Notes: generated from the sequence alone by a model not told the origin. Shown: positions 46,040 to 54,886, counted from the stretch's first letter. The stretch is DNA of 64,000 bases from Dorea longicatena (GCF_024168045.1 NZ_CP100126.1:389501-453500); one strand, 5' to 3'. Numbers and translations are program-made.

Positions 46040-46220
46040 CATCTACACTTATTATGATTCAGTTTAGTTCGTTACGCGAAAGCTCCTGCGAGTTTCAACC
46101 TGCTTAAATGAATGTTTATAATAAGGGGATGGCTGACGGTTTCATTCACGGATGTGAAAATCCTAATGGCAATATGTCATACCAACTACTTCCCTTATTA
46201 TAATAAAATAAGTGTAGATG
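46040..46220 (-). ncRNA. Predicted IS110 bridge RNA
   Basis: A perfect 14-bp inverted repeat (46040-46053 with 46207-46220) encloses about 181 nt upstream of the transposase. A 12-bp stem (46116-46127 with 46192-46203) closes a first loop with RNA segments CAUAUU (46171-46176) and GAAUGAAA (46140-46147). These equal the left target and the complement of the right target. A second loop has AGCAGGUU (46097-46104) and ACUAAA (46063-46068), which equal the left donor end and the complement of the right donor end. Target loop before donor loop is the IS621 order. RNA ends are inferred. Confidence 0.8.
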
Positions 46221-46265
46221 TTAGAGTTAATTACTCTCTAACAACTACACTTTTATGGTACTAAA

Positions 46266-46499
46266 TATGGACATTTTGACACAGAACACATGGAACAGAA
46301 AGAGATTATGAATGCAAAAAGAGCAGAATTTCTGGAAAAATTCGGAAAAAAATATGCTTCGTGCAGTTGCAAAGGATTATTAAAGCATGATATTGCGGAT
46401 CCGGAAGATATGCAGAAGATACTGGCTGAAGGTCTTTTGTTTGATTTCTGCCCGGAAGTAGTGAAAGATACGATCGAGATACTGAAAGAGGTTATGTAA
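46266..46499 (+). pseudogene. C_GCAxxG_C_C protein, 3' half, cut by IS110
   Basis: The first codons after the IS read YGHFDTEH, then MEQKEIMNAKRAEFLEKFGK, YASCSCKGLLKHDIADPEDM and LFDFCPEVVKDTIEILKEVM. This is the C-terminal half of the family, with the final cysteines. An internal ATG at 46290 could restart translation but has no clear ribosome site. Its stop (TAATG) overlaps the arsS start, so the original gene was translationally coupled to arsS. The insertion may therefore also lower ArsS expression. Confidence 0.9.
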
Positions 46500-47482
46500 T
46501 GGATGATATCATTAAGGATTTTCATGATTTGACAGAGATCCCGCCATTCCAGCAGATGATATCGGATAAGAAGTATATGGATACAGAAGAATATCTGGAT
46601 GTATTGCAGATGAATATTGGACGAAAATGCAATCTGATCTGCAAACATTGTCATGTGAATGCGGGTCCCGCGCGGACAGAAGAGATGTCAAGAGAGGTGA
46701 TGGATGCCTGCCTTACTTTTGCAAAAGAGCAGAAGATTGTAACAATAGATATTACCGGAGGAGCACCGGAGATGAACCCGCATCTGGAATATCTGATAGA
46801 AGAAAGCAGTAAAATTTGCGGGCATGTCATAGTAAGAACAAATTTGGTCATTCTTCTTGAAAAAGAATATGAACATCTCATGGAAGTGTATGCAAGAAAC
46901 AAAGTAGAAGTGGTATGTTCGCTTCCGTATTACCGTGCACCGGAGATGGATAAAGTACGCGGTGCAGGAGCGTTTGATAAAGCAATCAAAGTGATTCGGC
47001 ATCTGAATGCAATGGGATATGGGCGCAATCCGGAACTCGTACTGAATATGGTCTATAATCCGGCAGAAGCTTTCTTTCCGCCTGATCAGGAAGCAATGGA
47101 AAAAGAATATAAGCAGAAGCTATTGCAGGATTTCGGAATTGAATTCAATAGTCTTTACACTTTGTATAATAATCCGATGGGAAGATTCGGAGCGTTCTTA
47201 AGAAAATCAGGAAATCTGAATCGTTATATGAAGAAATTATTTGATGCATTCAATGCAGATACAGTGGAAGCTTTGATGTGCAGGACACAACTTTCAGTAG
47301 ATTATGACGGACAGCTGTATGACTGCGATTTTAACCTAGCTGCGGGAATGCCTGTGAACGGCGGACAGACTATATTTGATGTGACTGGAGAGCCATATCA
47401 GGTGAGAAAAATCCGGATGGATAAGCATTGTTATGCATGTACAGCAGGGGCAGGTTCCAGCTGAGGAGGCGCAATGAGTTAG
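46499..47482 (+). CDS. arsS: Radical SAM selenoprotein, ArsS family (UGA 47462 read as Sec)
   Basis: The radical SAM cluster motif CNLICKHC (C44, C48, C51) is near the N-terminus, and a C-terminal Cys-rich part has CRTQLSVDYDG, YDCDFN and HCYACTAGAGSS. The frame meets TGA at 47462-47464, but six sense codons (GGAMS after Sec322) and TAG 47480 follow. ArsS-family proteins end CTAGxGSS(U/C)GG, so the TGA stands exactly where Sec or Cys is expected. A SECIS hairpin follows. The full product is 327 residues. ArsS enzymes are linked to adding a deoxyadenosyl group to methylated arsenic, but no arsM is seen here. Confidence 0.9.
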
Positions 47483-47506
47483 GCAGGCTGCCTGACAAAT
47501 AGCGCT
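47462..47506 (+). promoter_or_regulatory. SECIS element and Sec UGA codon of arsS
   Basis: After the UGA, a lower stem (47468-47472 with 47502-47506) and an 8-bp apical stem GTTAGGCA/TGCCTGAC (47478-47485 with 47489-47496) carry a short GG-containing loop about 22 bases downstream of the UGA. Geometry and loop match bacterial SECIS elements such as fdhF, which recruit SelB with Sec-tRNA. The arsS stop codon lies inside the hairpin. Confidence 0.82.
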
Positions 47507-47596
47507 GGAAGAAGCGAGTATGTTATGTTACACTAATGCAGTAAGAACAATAATTATGCATGACAATGTAAGAATATACAAAAAGGAGAACAAACG

Positions 47597-49081
47597 ATGC
47601 CAGTTTTTGATTTTAACGCAACACCGGACGAGAAGAAACCAGCGGAATGTACATATACGGTAATCCGCTCTAATGAAAATGAAGCAACTATAGAAAAACC
47701 GATGATGATTCTGGATAACAAGATCCGTAAATGGGATCATCATTCCTGCGGTGTATTCACAAATCCGATCAAGAGAACATCATTCGAATTCCAGCAGGAA
47801 GACGGAACCGTAAGTGCAGACATCTTAAAGATCGATGCAAGATTTGTAAGTCTGTTAAAATGGCTCGGAGAGAATCATATTAATGTGCGTCTCTCAGGAG
47901 AGAATACAGAAGAAGGATATGCAGTATACAAGATCCGTGAGATTGCATTTGGCGGCGGTACAAAGTTATCTGCAGAAGATGGATTCCTGCAATTTATGAT
48001 CGAGCGTCTTCTGGCAAGTAATGCACCGGCAGAAGAGGAGAATGATGAAGATGAAGACGAAGCAGGAGATGATATGAAGCTTACCAGTCTTCAGAGTATC
48101 ACAGACTTCATGAACTGTGCGGGAAGAACCCTTCCGGATAATATCCGCCTCTGGGCAAGACGTAATCTTGCCGTGGCACGTTCTCATGAAGTATCACCGG
48201 AAGAAAGACGTCATGCACAGAGAGCGCTTTCTATTATGATGAATGTACAGTGGAAGAGCAATTATTTTGAAGCGATCGATCCGGATGAAGCGCGCAGAAT
48301 TCTTGATGAAGAACTTTACGGAATGGAGCGCGTAAAGCAGAGAATCATCGAGACCATAATTCAGATCAACCGTACACATACATTGCCGGCATATGGACTT
48401 CTGTTAGTAGGACCGGCAGGAACCGGTAAATCACAGATTGCCTATGCGGTGGCACGTATCCTGAAGCTTCCATGGACGACTCTGGATATGAGTTCGATCA
48501 ATGATCCTGAGCAGCTGACAGGAAGTTCTCGTATCTATGCCAATGCAAAGACAGGTATCATCATGGATGCATTTGCCATGGCAGGAGAATCAAATCTGGT
48601 ATTCATCATTAATGAGCTGGATAAAGCAGCATCCGGAAAAGGAAATGGCAATCCGGCCGATGTACTTCTGACATTACTGGATAATCTTGGATTTACAGAT
48701 AACTATATCGAGTGTATGATTCCGACCGTAGGAGTATATCCGATTGCGACTGCGAATGACAAGTCTCAGATCAGTGCACCGCTGATGTCACGATTTGCCG
48801 TGATCGATATCCCTGATTACACACCGGAAGAGAAGAAAGTGATCTTCTCCAAATTCGCACTTCCGAAGGTATTAAAGAGAATGAGCCTTAAGGAAGACGA
48901 GTGTATCATGAGTGAGGAAGGATTGGATGAATTGATCAAGTTATATTCTAATACATCCGGAATCCGTGATCTGGAGCAGGCGGCTGAACACATTGCGGCG
49001 AATGCCCTGTATCAGATTGAGGTAGATCATGTGAAATCTGTTACATTTGATGCAGAAATGGTAAGAAATCTGTTAAGATAA
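47597..49081 (+). CDS. Lon-like AAA ATPase without protease domain, altered Walker B
   Basis: The product has 494 residues. An unassigned N-terminal region (to about 235, with an acidic EEENDEDEDEAGDD linker) precedes an AAA+ module. Walker A is GPAGTGKS starting near 272, Walker B is LVFIINELDKA near 336-345, and SAPLMSRF is the sensor/Arg-finger region. IIRDLEQAAEHIA-like helices (here GIRDLEQAAEHIA) close it. The module resembles Lon ATPases, but no Ser-Lys protease domain follows. Walker B has Asn where Asp is usual, keeping the Glu. The role is unknown. Its stop overlaps the next start (TAATG). Confidence 0.85.
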   Translation: MPVFDFNATPDEKKPAECTYTVIRSNENEATIEKPMMILDNKIRKWDHHSCGVFTNPIKRTSFEFQQEDGTVSADILKIDARFVSLLKWLGENHINVRLSGENTEEGYAVYKIREIAFGGGTKLSAEDGFLQFMIERLLASNAPAEEENDEDEDEAGDDMKLTSLQSITDFMNCAGRTLPDNIRLWARRNLAVARSHEVSPEERRHAQRALSIMMNVQWKSNYFEAIDPDEARRILDEELYGMERVKQRIIETIIQINRTHTLPAYGLLLVGPAGTGKSQIAYAVARILKLPWTTLDMSSINDPEQLTGSSRIYANAKTGIIMDAFAMAGESNLVFIINELDKAASGKGNGNPADVLLTLLDNLGFTDNYIECMIPTVGVYPIATANDKSQISAPLMSRFAVIDIPDYTPEEKKVIFSKFALPKVLKRMSLKEDECIMSEEGLDELIKLYSNTSGIRDLEQAAEHIAANALYQIEVDHVKSVTFDAEMVRNLLR

Positions 49082-50460
49082 TGGAAACTACAAGAACAAC
49101 ATTTTTTACAAGAGATAAAAATTTTTATAAGACATTTTTCCGGTTGATGCTGGTTGTGGCACTTCAGAATCTGGTGGCTTACAGTGTGAATATGCTTGAT
49201 AATATTATGCTTGGAAGTTACAGCCAGAATGCATTGTCCGGTGCGGCAACGGTGAACCAGATATTCTTTATTGTGAACCAGCTGGCATTGTCTATTGGAA
49301 ATGCACTGGTAGCAATCTGTTCTCAGTACTGGGGAAAGCAGGAGACTGAGGAAATCCGGAAGCTGACAGGAATAGCACTGGCACTCAGTATCCTGATCGC
49401 TGCAGTGGTCGTGACAGCCTGTACGTGCATGCCGGAGAGGCTTTTGGGAATATTTACGACGTCACCTGAGATTATTGCGGAAGGAAAGGCATACCTGGGG
49501 CGTCTGAAGTGGACATTTTTACTTTTCATGATAAGTAATCTGCTGATTGCCATGCTTAGAAGTGTAGAGGTAGTGAAGATTTCATTTGTCATATCAGTAG
49601 TGTCATTGATCACAAACGGTTGTATCAATTACACATTGATTTTTGGACATTTTGGATTTCCGGAGATGGGAATCAGGGGAGCAGCAGTGGGAACGTTAAC
49701 TGCAAGAATGCTGGAACTATTGATCATTGTGGTGTATGTATGGAAGATAGATACGAAAGTCCGGTTATTTGACGTCAATCTGATCAAAATCATATTTGCG
49801 CCGGAGAATAGAAAGATATGGAGAGCATTCTTGAAAGTTGCATTTCCAATCATGTGCTCGGGGATGATCTGGGCAATCTCGGTACCGATGCAGACGGCAA
49901 TTCTCGGACATTTGTCTGCAGATGCAATTGCTGCAAATTCTGTATCCAGCACATTTTTCCAGTATCTGAAGGTGATCGTAATCGCCATATCATCTGCATC
50001 TGCAGTTGTGATCGGGAAAGATATCGGAGAGGGAGATATTGAAAGAGTAAAATCTGATGGAAGAACGCTTTCTGTGATTGATCTTCTGATCGGTGCAGTG
50101 CTTGCTTCTTTGTTATTTGTATTGAGAGGACCTCTGTTATCCATGTATAAACTGACAGATACGGCAGCAGTGCTTGCAGATCATTTCATTATGATCATGA
50201 GCATAGTTATGGTAGGAATGTCATATCAGATGCCGGTATCGGTAGGTGTCATTCAAGGTGGGGGAGATACAAAGTTCTCTATGTACACGAATATGATCTC
50301 TACTTGGGGAATCGTGATGCCGTTGTCATTTTTGGCGGCATTCGTGTGGAAACTCCCTGTGGAACTGGTTGTGGCTGCAGTGCAGTCGGATCAGTTGTTC
50401 AAAGGAATTCCGGTATTTTTACGATTTAGGAGCTATAAGTGGATTCACAAATTAACATAA
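49081..50460 (+). CDS. MATE-family multidrug/cation exporter
   Basis: The product has 459 residues with 12 membrane segments in two bundles. MATE signs are NMLDNIMLGSYSQNALSGAA, NQLALSIGNALVAICSQYWG and VGVIQGGGDTKFSMYTN. It exports drugs or metabolites in exchange for Na+ or H+. The start overlaps the AAA gene stop and its end overlaps the helicase start by 22 bases, so the three are coupled. No substrate can be named. Confidence 0.93.
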   Translation: METTRTTFFTRDKNFYKTFFRLMLVVALQNLVAYSVNMLDNIMLGSYSQNALSGAATVNQIFFIVNQLALSIGNALVAICSQYWGKQETEEIRKLTGIALALSILIAAVVVTACTCMPERLLGIFTTSPEIIAEGKAYLGRLKWTFLLFMISNLLIAMLRSVEVVKISFVISVVSLITNGCINYTLIFGHFGFPEMGIRGAAVGTLTARMLELLIIVVYVWKIDTKVRLFDVNLIKIIFAPENRKIWRAFLKVAFPIMCSGMIWAISVPMQTAILGHLSADAIAANSVSSTFFQYLKVIVIAISSASAVVIGKDIGEGDIERVKSDGRTLSVIDLLIGAVLASLLFVLRGPLLSMYKLTDTAAVLADHFIMIMSIVMVGMSYQMPVSVGVIQGGGDTKFSMYTNMISTWGIVMPLSFLAAFVWKLPVELVVAAVQSDQLFKGIPVFLRFRSYKWIHKLT

Positions 50461-52667
50461 AAAGAAGTATGGAATGGAAAGAATTTGAAACAACATTTTC
50501 GGTAAAATTAAATCAACAGCAAAAAGAAGCAGTACAGAGCACAAAAGGGCCGGTACTGCTTCTTGCCGTACCCGGATCAGGAAAGACCACGGTACTGGTG
50601 ACACGTCTTGGTTATATGATCTACTGTAGGAATATTCCTCCGGAGAGCATACTTACGGTTACATATACGGTGGCAGCGACAAAAGATATGTCCGAAAGAT
50701 TTGCAGTCCGTTTTGGCGAGGATATGGCAAAGAGACTGGAATTTAGGACGATCAACGGAATCTGTGCGAGGATTATCCAGTATTACGGAAGACGGATTGG
50801 AAAGACACCATTCGAACTGGTGAAGGATGAAAAGACAACGACAGGGATGCTGATCAGAATCTGTCAGGATCATGGCATGGGATATCCGACGGAGAGTGAT
50901 CTTAAGAATGTAAGAACGTTGATCACATATATAAAAAATATGATGCTGACCGAAGAAGAACTTCAGAAGTTAGAAGAAGAGTCGGATATCCGGATTGCAG
51001 GAATCTACCGTGAATACTGTAGTCAGATGCGTGCGCAGAATCTGATGGATTATGATGATCAGATGTTGTATGCATATAAGATGCTGAGAATGGATCCTGG
51101 ACTTCTGGCGTATTTTCAGAAATTGTATCCGTATATCTGTGTAGATGAAGCACAGGATACATCAAAAATCCAGCATGCGATCATTGCTTTGCTGGCGACA
51201 GAATCGGGAAATCTGTTTATGGTCGGAGATGAGGATCAGAGTATCTATGGATTCCGGGCGGCTTATCCGGAAGCGTTGTTGTCGTTCGAAAAGAATCATA
51301 AAGGTGCAAAGGTACTTCTGATGGAAGAAAATTTCCGATCGAATGCGAAGATTGTGGAGGCAGCGGATAAATTCATCCAGAAAAATACGCTTCGTCATGA
51401 AAAACATATGAAGCCTGCAAGAGAGGCAGGGACGGATATCAGAGAAATTTCTTTAAAATCCAGAAAGGCAGAGTATGTATATCTGATGAGGGTAGCACAG
51501 GAATGTATGACCCGGGAAAGCAGCCTGCAAAAGAACGGTATGGATGCACGGAAAGCGGAGACGGCGATTCTATACCGGGATAACGAGTGTGCTATTCCGT
51601 TGATAGATCTTTTGGAGAGGAAGAATATTCCGTACAGGATGCGGAATGCAGAGCTGTCTTTTTTCACACACCGTACGGTTCTGGATGTAGAGAATATCAT
51701 ACGGTTTGCAATGAATCCGAAAGATACTGACAGATTCATGCAGATATATTACAGATTGAAATTGTTCTTCCGTAAGGAAGATGCTTTAAGATATGTTAAC
51801 TTGAGCAAGGAGAAAGATATGGCGGTTCTAGATGCGGTACTTAAGTATGATAATCTGGAAAAGTATCAGGAGGATAATATCCGTAATCTGAGACGGCAGA
51901 TGGAACGCATCTTAAAGATGACAGGGGATGAGGCGGTTGATCAGATACTGACATATATGGGTTATCAGGATTATCTGAAGAAAATGGGCATGAATGCAAA
52001 TAAATTAGAGATTGTCAAGATGATTGGAAGCAGGGTAGACTCTCCGGAAAAATTACTGGAACGTCTGGAAGAGCTTAGAAAGATCATCCGGGAAAAGAAG
52101 ACGGAAAGCGACTGTCCATTTATTCTGTCTACCATGCATGCGAGTAAAGGACTGGAATATGATACCGTCTATCTTCTGGATGTTATGGATGGGATACTGC
52201 CGGAAAAAGTTCTGGTAAATCCGCGGACGGCATCGAAAGAAGAACTTGAAACTTACGAGGAAGAAAGAAGACTTTTCTATGTAGGTGTGACCAGGGCAAA
52301 GAATCAGCTGAATGTATTTACGACGAATAAGCCGTCTAAATTCTGCAGTGAGCTGCTGGGAAAGAGGAATCTGAGAGAGAATCGGCAAAAAGAATATGCA
52401 GGAATAAAGAAATGGGGAGATTATAGTCCGGCGGAAACATATGGCGTAAAGGAAAATGGAATGTATCATGGCTCTCAGAAGCAACCGGGAAAAAGCTATC
52501 AGGAACTCGCAGATGCACTTGGAGAAGGCATGATTGTAAAGCATAAGAAATTCGGTGAGGGTGTCGTGGTAGACATGGAGGGTGATCACATCCGGATACA
52601 GTTTGGAGACAATGTAAAGAACATGGATCTGAAGGTTTTAGCAAGGCTTGGATTACTTGAAATATAG
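50439..52667 (+). CDS. UvrD/Rep-type superfamily 1 ATP-dependent helicase
   Basis: The product has 742 residues from a GTG at 50439 placed seven bases after AGGAG; an ATG at 50469 is the alternative. Helicase motifs are visible: QQKEAVQ, Walker A VPGSGKTTVLVTRL, DEAQDTSKIQHA (motif II), GDEDQSIYGFRAA (III), LSTMHASKGLEYDTVYLLDV (V) and YVGVTRAKNQL (VI). The C-terminus has HKKFGEGVVVDMEGDHIRIQ, a Tudor-like tail seen in PcrA. It unwinds DNA 3' to 5' in repair or replication restart. Confidence 0.93.
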   Translation: MDSQINIKRSMEWKEFETTFSVKLNQQQKEAVQSTKGPVLLLAVPGSGKTTVLVTRLGYMIYCRNIPPESILTVTYTVAATKDMSERFAVRFGEDMAKRLEFRTINGICARIIQYYGRRIGKTPFELVKDEKTTTGMLIRICQDHGMGYPTESDLKNVRTLITYIKNMMLTEEELQKLEEESDIRIAGIYREYCSQMRAQNLMDYDDQMLYAYKMLRMDPGLLAYFQKLYPYICVDEAQDTSKIQHAIIALLATESGNLFMVGDEDQSIYGFRAAYPEALLSFEKNHKGAKVLLMEENFRSNAKIVEAADKFIQKNTLRHEKHMKPAREAGTDIREISLKSRKAEYVYLMRVAQECMTRESSLQKNGMDARKAETAILYRDNECAIPLIDLLERKNIPYRMRNAELSFFTHRTVLDVENIIRFAMNPKDTDRFMQIYYRLKLFFRKEDALRYVNLSKEKDMAVLDAVLKYDNLEKYQEDNIRNLRRQMERILKMTGDEAVDQILTYMGYQDYLKKMGMNANKLEIVKMIGSRVDSPEKLLERLEELRKIIREKKTESDCPFILSTMHASKGLEYDTVYLLDVMDGILPEKVLVNPRTASKEELETYEEERRLFYVGVTRAKNQLNVFTTNKPSKFCSELLGKRNLRENRQKEYAGIKKWGDYSPAETYGVKENGMYHGSQKQPGKSYQELADALGEGMIVKHKKFGEGVVVDMEGDHIRIQFGDNVKNMDLKVLARLGLLEI

Positions 52668-52713
52668 AGAAAAACCGTTCCATACAAATGTATAAAATTG
52701 TATAAAACAAAAA

Positions 52714-52793
52714 TGACCAATAGTCAAAAAACACGTTGACTACTGGTCTTTTTTATTGTATAGTGCAGGTAGAATATAAAATGACCAACGGTC
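52714..52793 (+). promoter_or_regulatory. Helicase terminator overlapping the MMPL promoter and TetR-like operators
   Basis: GACCAATAGTCAA (52715-52727) pairs with TTGACTACTGGTC (52736-52748, one mismatch) and six T follow, forming a terminator. The second arm is also a -35 box: TTGACT (52736-52741), 17 bases, TATAGT (52759-52764). The unit GACCAnnnGTC occurs three times: 52715-52725, 52738-52748 (inverted) and 52783-52793 (as TGACCAACGGTCA). Such a palindrome around a transporter promoter is typical of TetR-family operators. No regulator gene lies beside it. Confidence 0.65.
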
Positions 52794-52810
52794 ATAAAGG
52801 AGGGGCGGTT

Positions 52811-54886
52811 ATGAATATGGTTGCATTTGGCAAAAAGGTAGTAAAGTTCAGAATCCCGATACTGATCATCAGTATCTTACTCCTGATTCCGGCGGGACTT
52901 GGATATGTGAATACCAGAGTCAATTATGATGTGCTGACGTATTTGCCGGAAGATATAGAGACGATGCAAGGGCAGGATATTCTGGTAAAAGACTTCGGAA
53001 CCGGTGCATTTTCCATGTTCATTGTGGATGGAATGGAAGATAAAGAGGTATCGGCCCTGAAAGCAAAGATTGAGAACGTGGAACATGTTCAGAAAGTTTT
53101 ATGGTATGATTCGCTGGCAGATATCAGTATGCCAAAGAGCATGATCCCAAAGGATGTCTATGAGGTGTTCAATTCCGATACAGGAACGATGATGGCGATT
53201 TTTTTTGACGAGGGTACTTCATCTGACGGAACGATGGAAGCCATTGGGGAGATCCGTAAACTGGCAGGAAAACAGTGCTTTTTAAGTGGTATGTCAGCAA
53301 TTGTTACGGATACGAAGAATCTGGCTGAGAAGGAGACACCGTTATATGTACTGATCGCAGTCGTATTGGCAGTGATCGTATTAGGTCTTACGATGGATTC
53401 CTATTTTATTCCTTTACTTTTTATGCTGAGTATCGGAATGGCAATCGTGTATAATTTGGGAAGCAACTACTTCTTTGGAGAGATCTCGTATATTACGAAG
53501 GCATTGGCAGCAGTACTTCAGCTCGGAGTGACACTGGATTATTCGATCTTTCTGATGCACAGCTATGAAGAACAGCAGGTCCGTTACAACGGTGATAAAG
53601 AACGGGCAATGGCACATGCGATATCGCAGACATTCTCATCTGTAATCGGGAGCTCGGTTACAACAGTGGCAGGATTTATTGCCCTGTGTTTTATGACATT
53701 TACACTGGGTATGGATATCGGTGTAGTTATGGTAAAAGGTGTCATCCTCGGAGTGATTGCCTGTGTGACAATCCTGCCATCTATGATCCTGTGCTGTGAC
53801 AAATGGATCATGAAGACGATGCATAAGCCTTTCCTTCCGGATATTGGAAAGATATCAGATAAAGTTACGAAGCGGTATATGATCTATGTAATCCTTTTCC
53901 TTGTACTTTTGTTCCCTGCAATCTATGGAAATAACCATACAGCCGTATATTACAATCTGGATGAGACACTGCCAAAAGACCTTCCAAGTATTATTGCAAA
54001 TGAGAAGCTAAAAAAAGATTATGACATGAATACGACGCATATGATTCTTGTAGACAGTTCCGTAGAATCGGCAGATGTTGCAAAAATGATTGATAAGATG
54101 GATGATGTCGATGGTGTTAAATGGGCACTTGGACTGGATGCACTGATCGGACCGGCAATTCCGCAGGATATGATCCCGAATTCTGTAACAGATATGTTGA
54201 AGAATGATAAGTATCAACTGCTATTGGTCAATTCTGAGTATAAGGTTGCATCGGATGAACTGAATGCACAGATCAAAGATCTGAATAAAATATTACATAA
54301 ATATGACAAAGGTGGTATGTTGATCGGTGAGGGCCCGTTGACAGCAGATCTGATCGATATTACAGATACGGATTTCAAGACAGTCAGTATGGTATCGATC
54401 GGTATCATTTTCGTGATCATATTGATATTATTTAAATCCATTTCGCTTCCGGTTATTCTGGTTGGTGTTATTGAATTTGCTATCTTTGTAAATATGGGAA
54501 TCCCGTATTATACAGGAACGAAACTGCCATTCGTCGCATCGATTGTCATCGGCACGATCCAGCTTGGATCAACGGTGGATTATGCGATCCTCATGACAAC
54601 GAGATATAAGAGAGAACGCAATCACGGAGCGGAGAAATACGATTCGATCACTACCGCACACCGTGCATCAGCACAGTCGATCATGGTAAGTGCGCTGAGT
54701 TTCTTTGCAGCAACAATCGGTGTCGGATTGTATTCAAATATTGATATGATCAGCTCGTTGTGTATATTGATGGCGAGAGGTGCAATCATCAGTATGATCG
54801 TAGTCATCTTTGTATTACCGTCGATGTTCATGGTATTTGATAAGGTGATTGTGAAGACAAGTAAGGGATTCTTACCTGTGAAATAA
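52811..54886 (+). CDS. MMPL/RND-superfamily transporter
   Basis: The product has 691 residues from the ATG at 52811, after AAGGAGGGGCGG; upstream ATGs lie in the operator region and are rejected. There are 12 membrane segments in two repeats of 1+5, each with a large extracytoplasmic loop. The motif GVTLDYSIFLMHSYEEQ in repeat 1 and GSTVDYAILMTTRYKRE in repeat 2 are the Asp-Tyr pairs used in proton relay in MMPL/HAE3 exporters. Firmicute members export lipids or drugs, often under a TetR regulator. The promoter and operators lie just upstream. Confidence 0.92.
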   Translation: MNMVAFGKKVVKFRIPILIISILLLIPAGLGYVNTRVNYDVLTYLPEDIETMQGQDILVKDFGTGAFSMFIVDGMEDKEVSALKAKIENVEHVQKVLWYDSLADISMPKSMIPKDVYEVFNSDTGTMMAIFFDEGTSSDGTMEAIGEIRKLAGKQCFLSGMSAIVTDTKNLAEKETPLYVLIAVVLAVIVLGLTMDSYFIPLLFMLSIGMAIVYNLGSNYFFGEISYITKALAAVLQLGVTLDYSIFLMHSYEEQQVRYNGDKERAMAHAISQTFSSVIGSSVTTVAGFIALCFMTFTLGMDIGVVMVKGVILGVIACVTILPSMILCCDKWIMKTMHKPFLPDIGKISDKVTKRYMIYVILFLVLLFPAIYGNNHTAVYYNLDETLPKDLPSIIANEKLKKDYDMNTTHMILVDSSVESADVAKMIDKMDDVDGVKWALGLDALIGPAIPQDMIPNSVTDMLKNDKYQLLLVNSEYKVASDELNAQIKDLNKILHKYDKGGMLIGEGPLTADLIDITDTDFKTVSMVSIGIIFVIILILFKSISLPVILVGVIEFAIFVNMGIPYYTGTKLPFVASIVIGTIQLGSTVDYAILMTTRYKRERNHGAEKYDSITTAHRASAQSIMVSALSFFAATIGVGLYSNIDMISSLCILMARGAIISMIVVIFVLPSMFMVFDKVIVKTSKGFLPVK

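Larger units (their letters stand above)
44675..46265 (-). mobile_element. IS110-family insertion sequence with bridge-RNA-like noncoding end
   Basis: The element is 1591 bp. It lies inside the C_GCAxxG_C_C gene, and removing it restores the frame exactly (GGGAATGAAA joined to TATGGACATT). AAA is present at both junctions, consistent with a shared core (TT read on the transposase strand) rather than a long target duplication. There are no long terminal inverted repeats. The transposase is on the minus strand with a 268-bp noncoding region before it, the place where IS110-group elements encode their bridge RNA. Confidence 0.93.

Noticed and set aside
46040..46220. Terminal inverted repeats of the IS110 element
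   Set aside because: The 14-bp inverted repeat is internal to the noncoding end and closes the predicted bridge RNA; the element's real ends do not pair.
47462..47464. TGA as the true stop of arsS
   Set aside because: The following codons complete the family's C-terminal signature and a SECIS-like hairpin follows, so recoding is the better reading.
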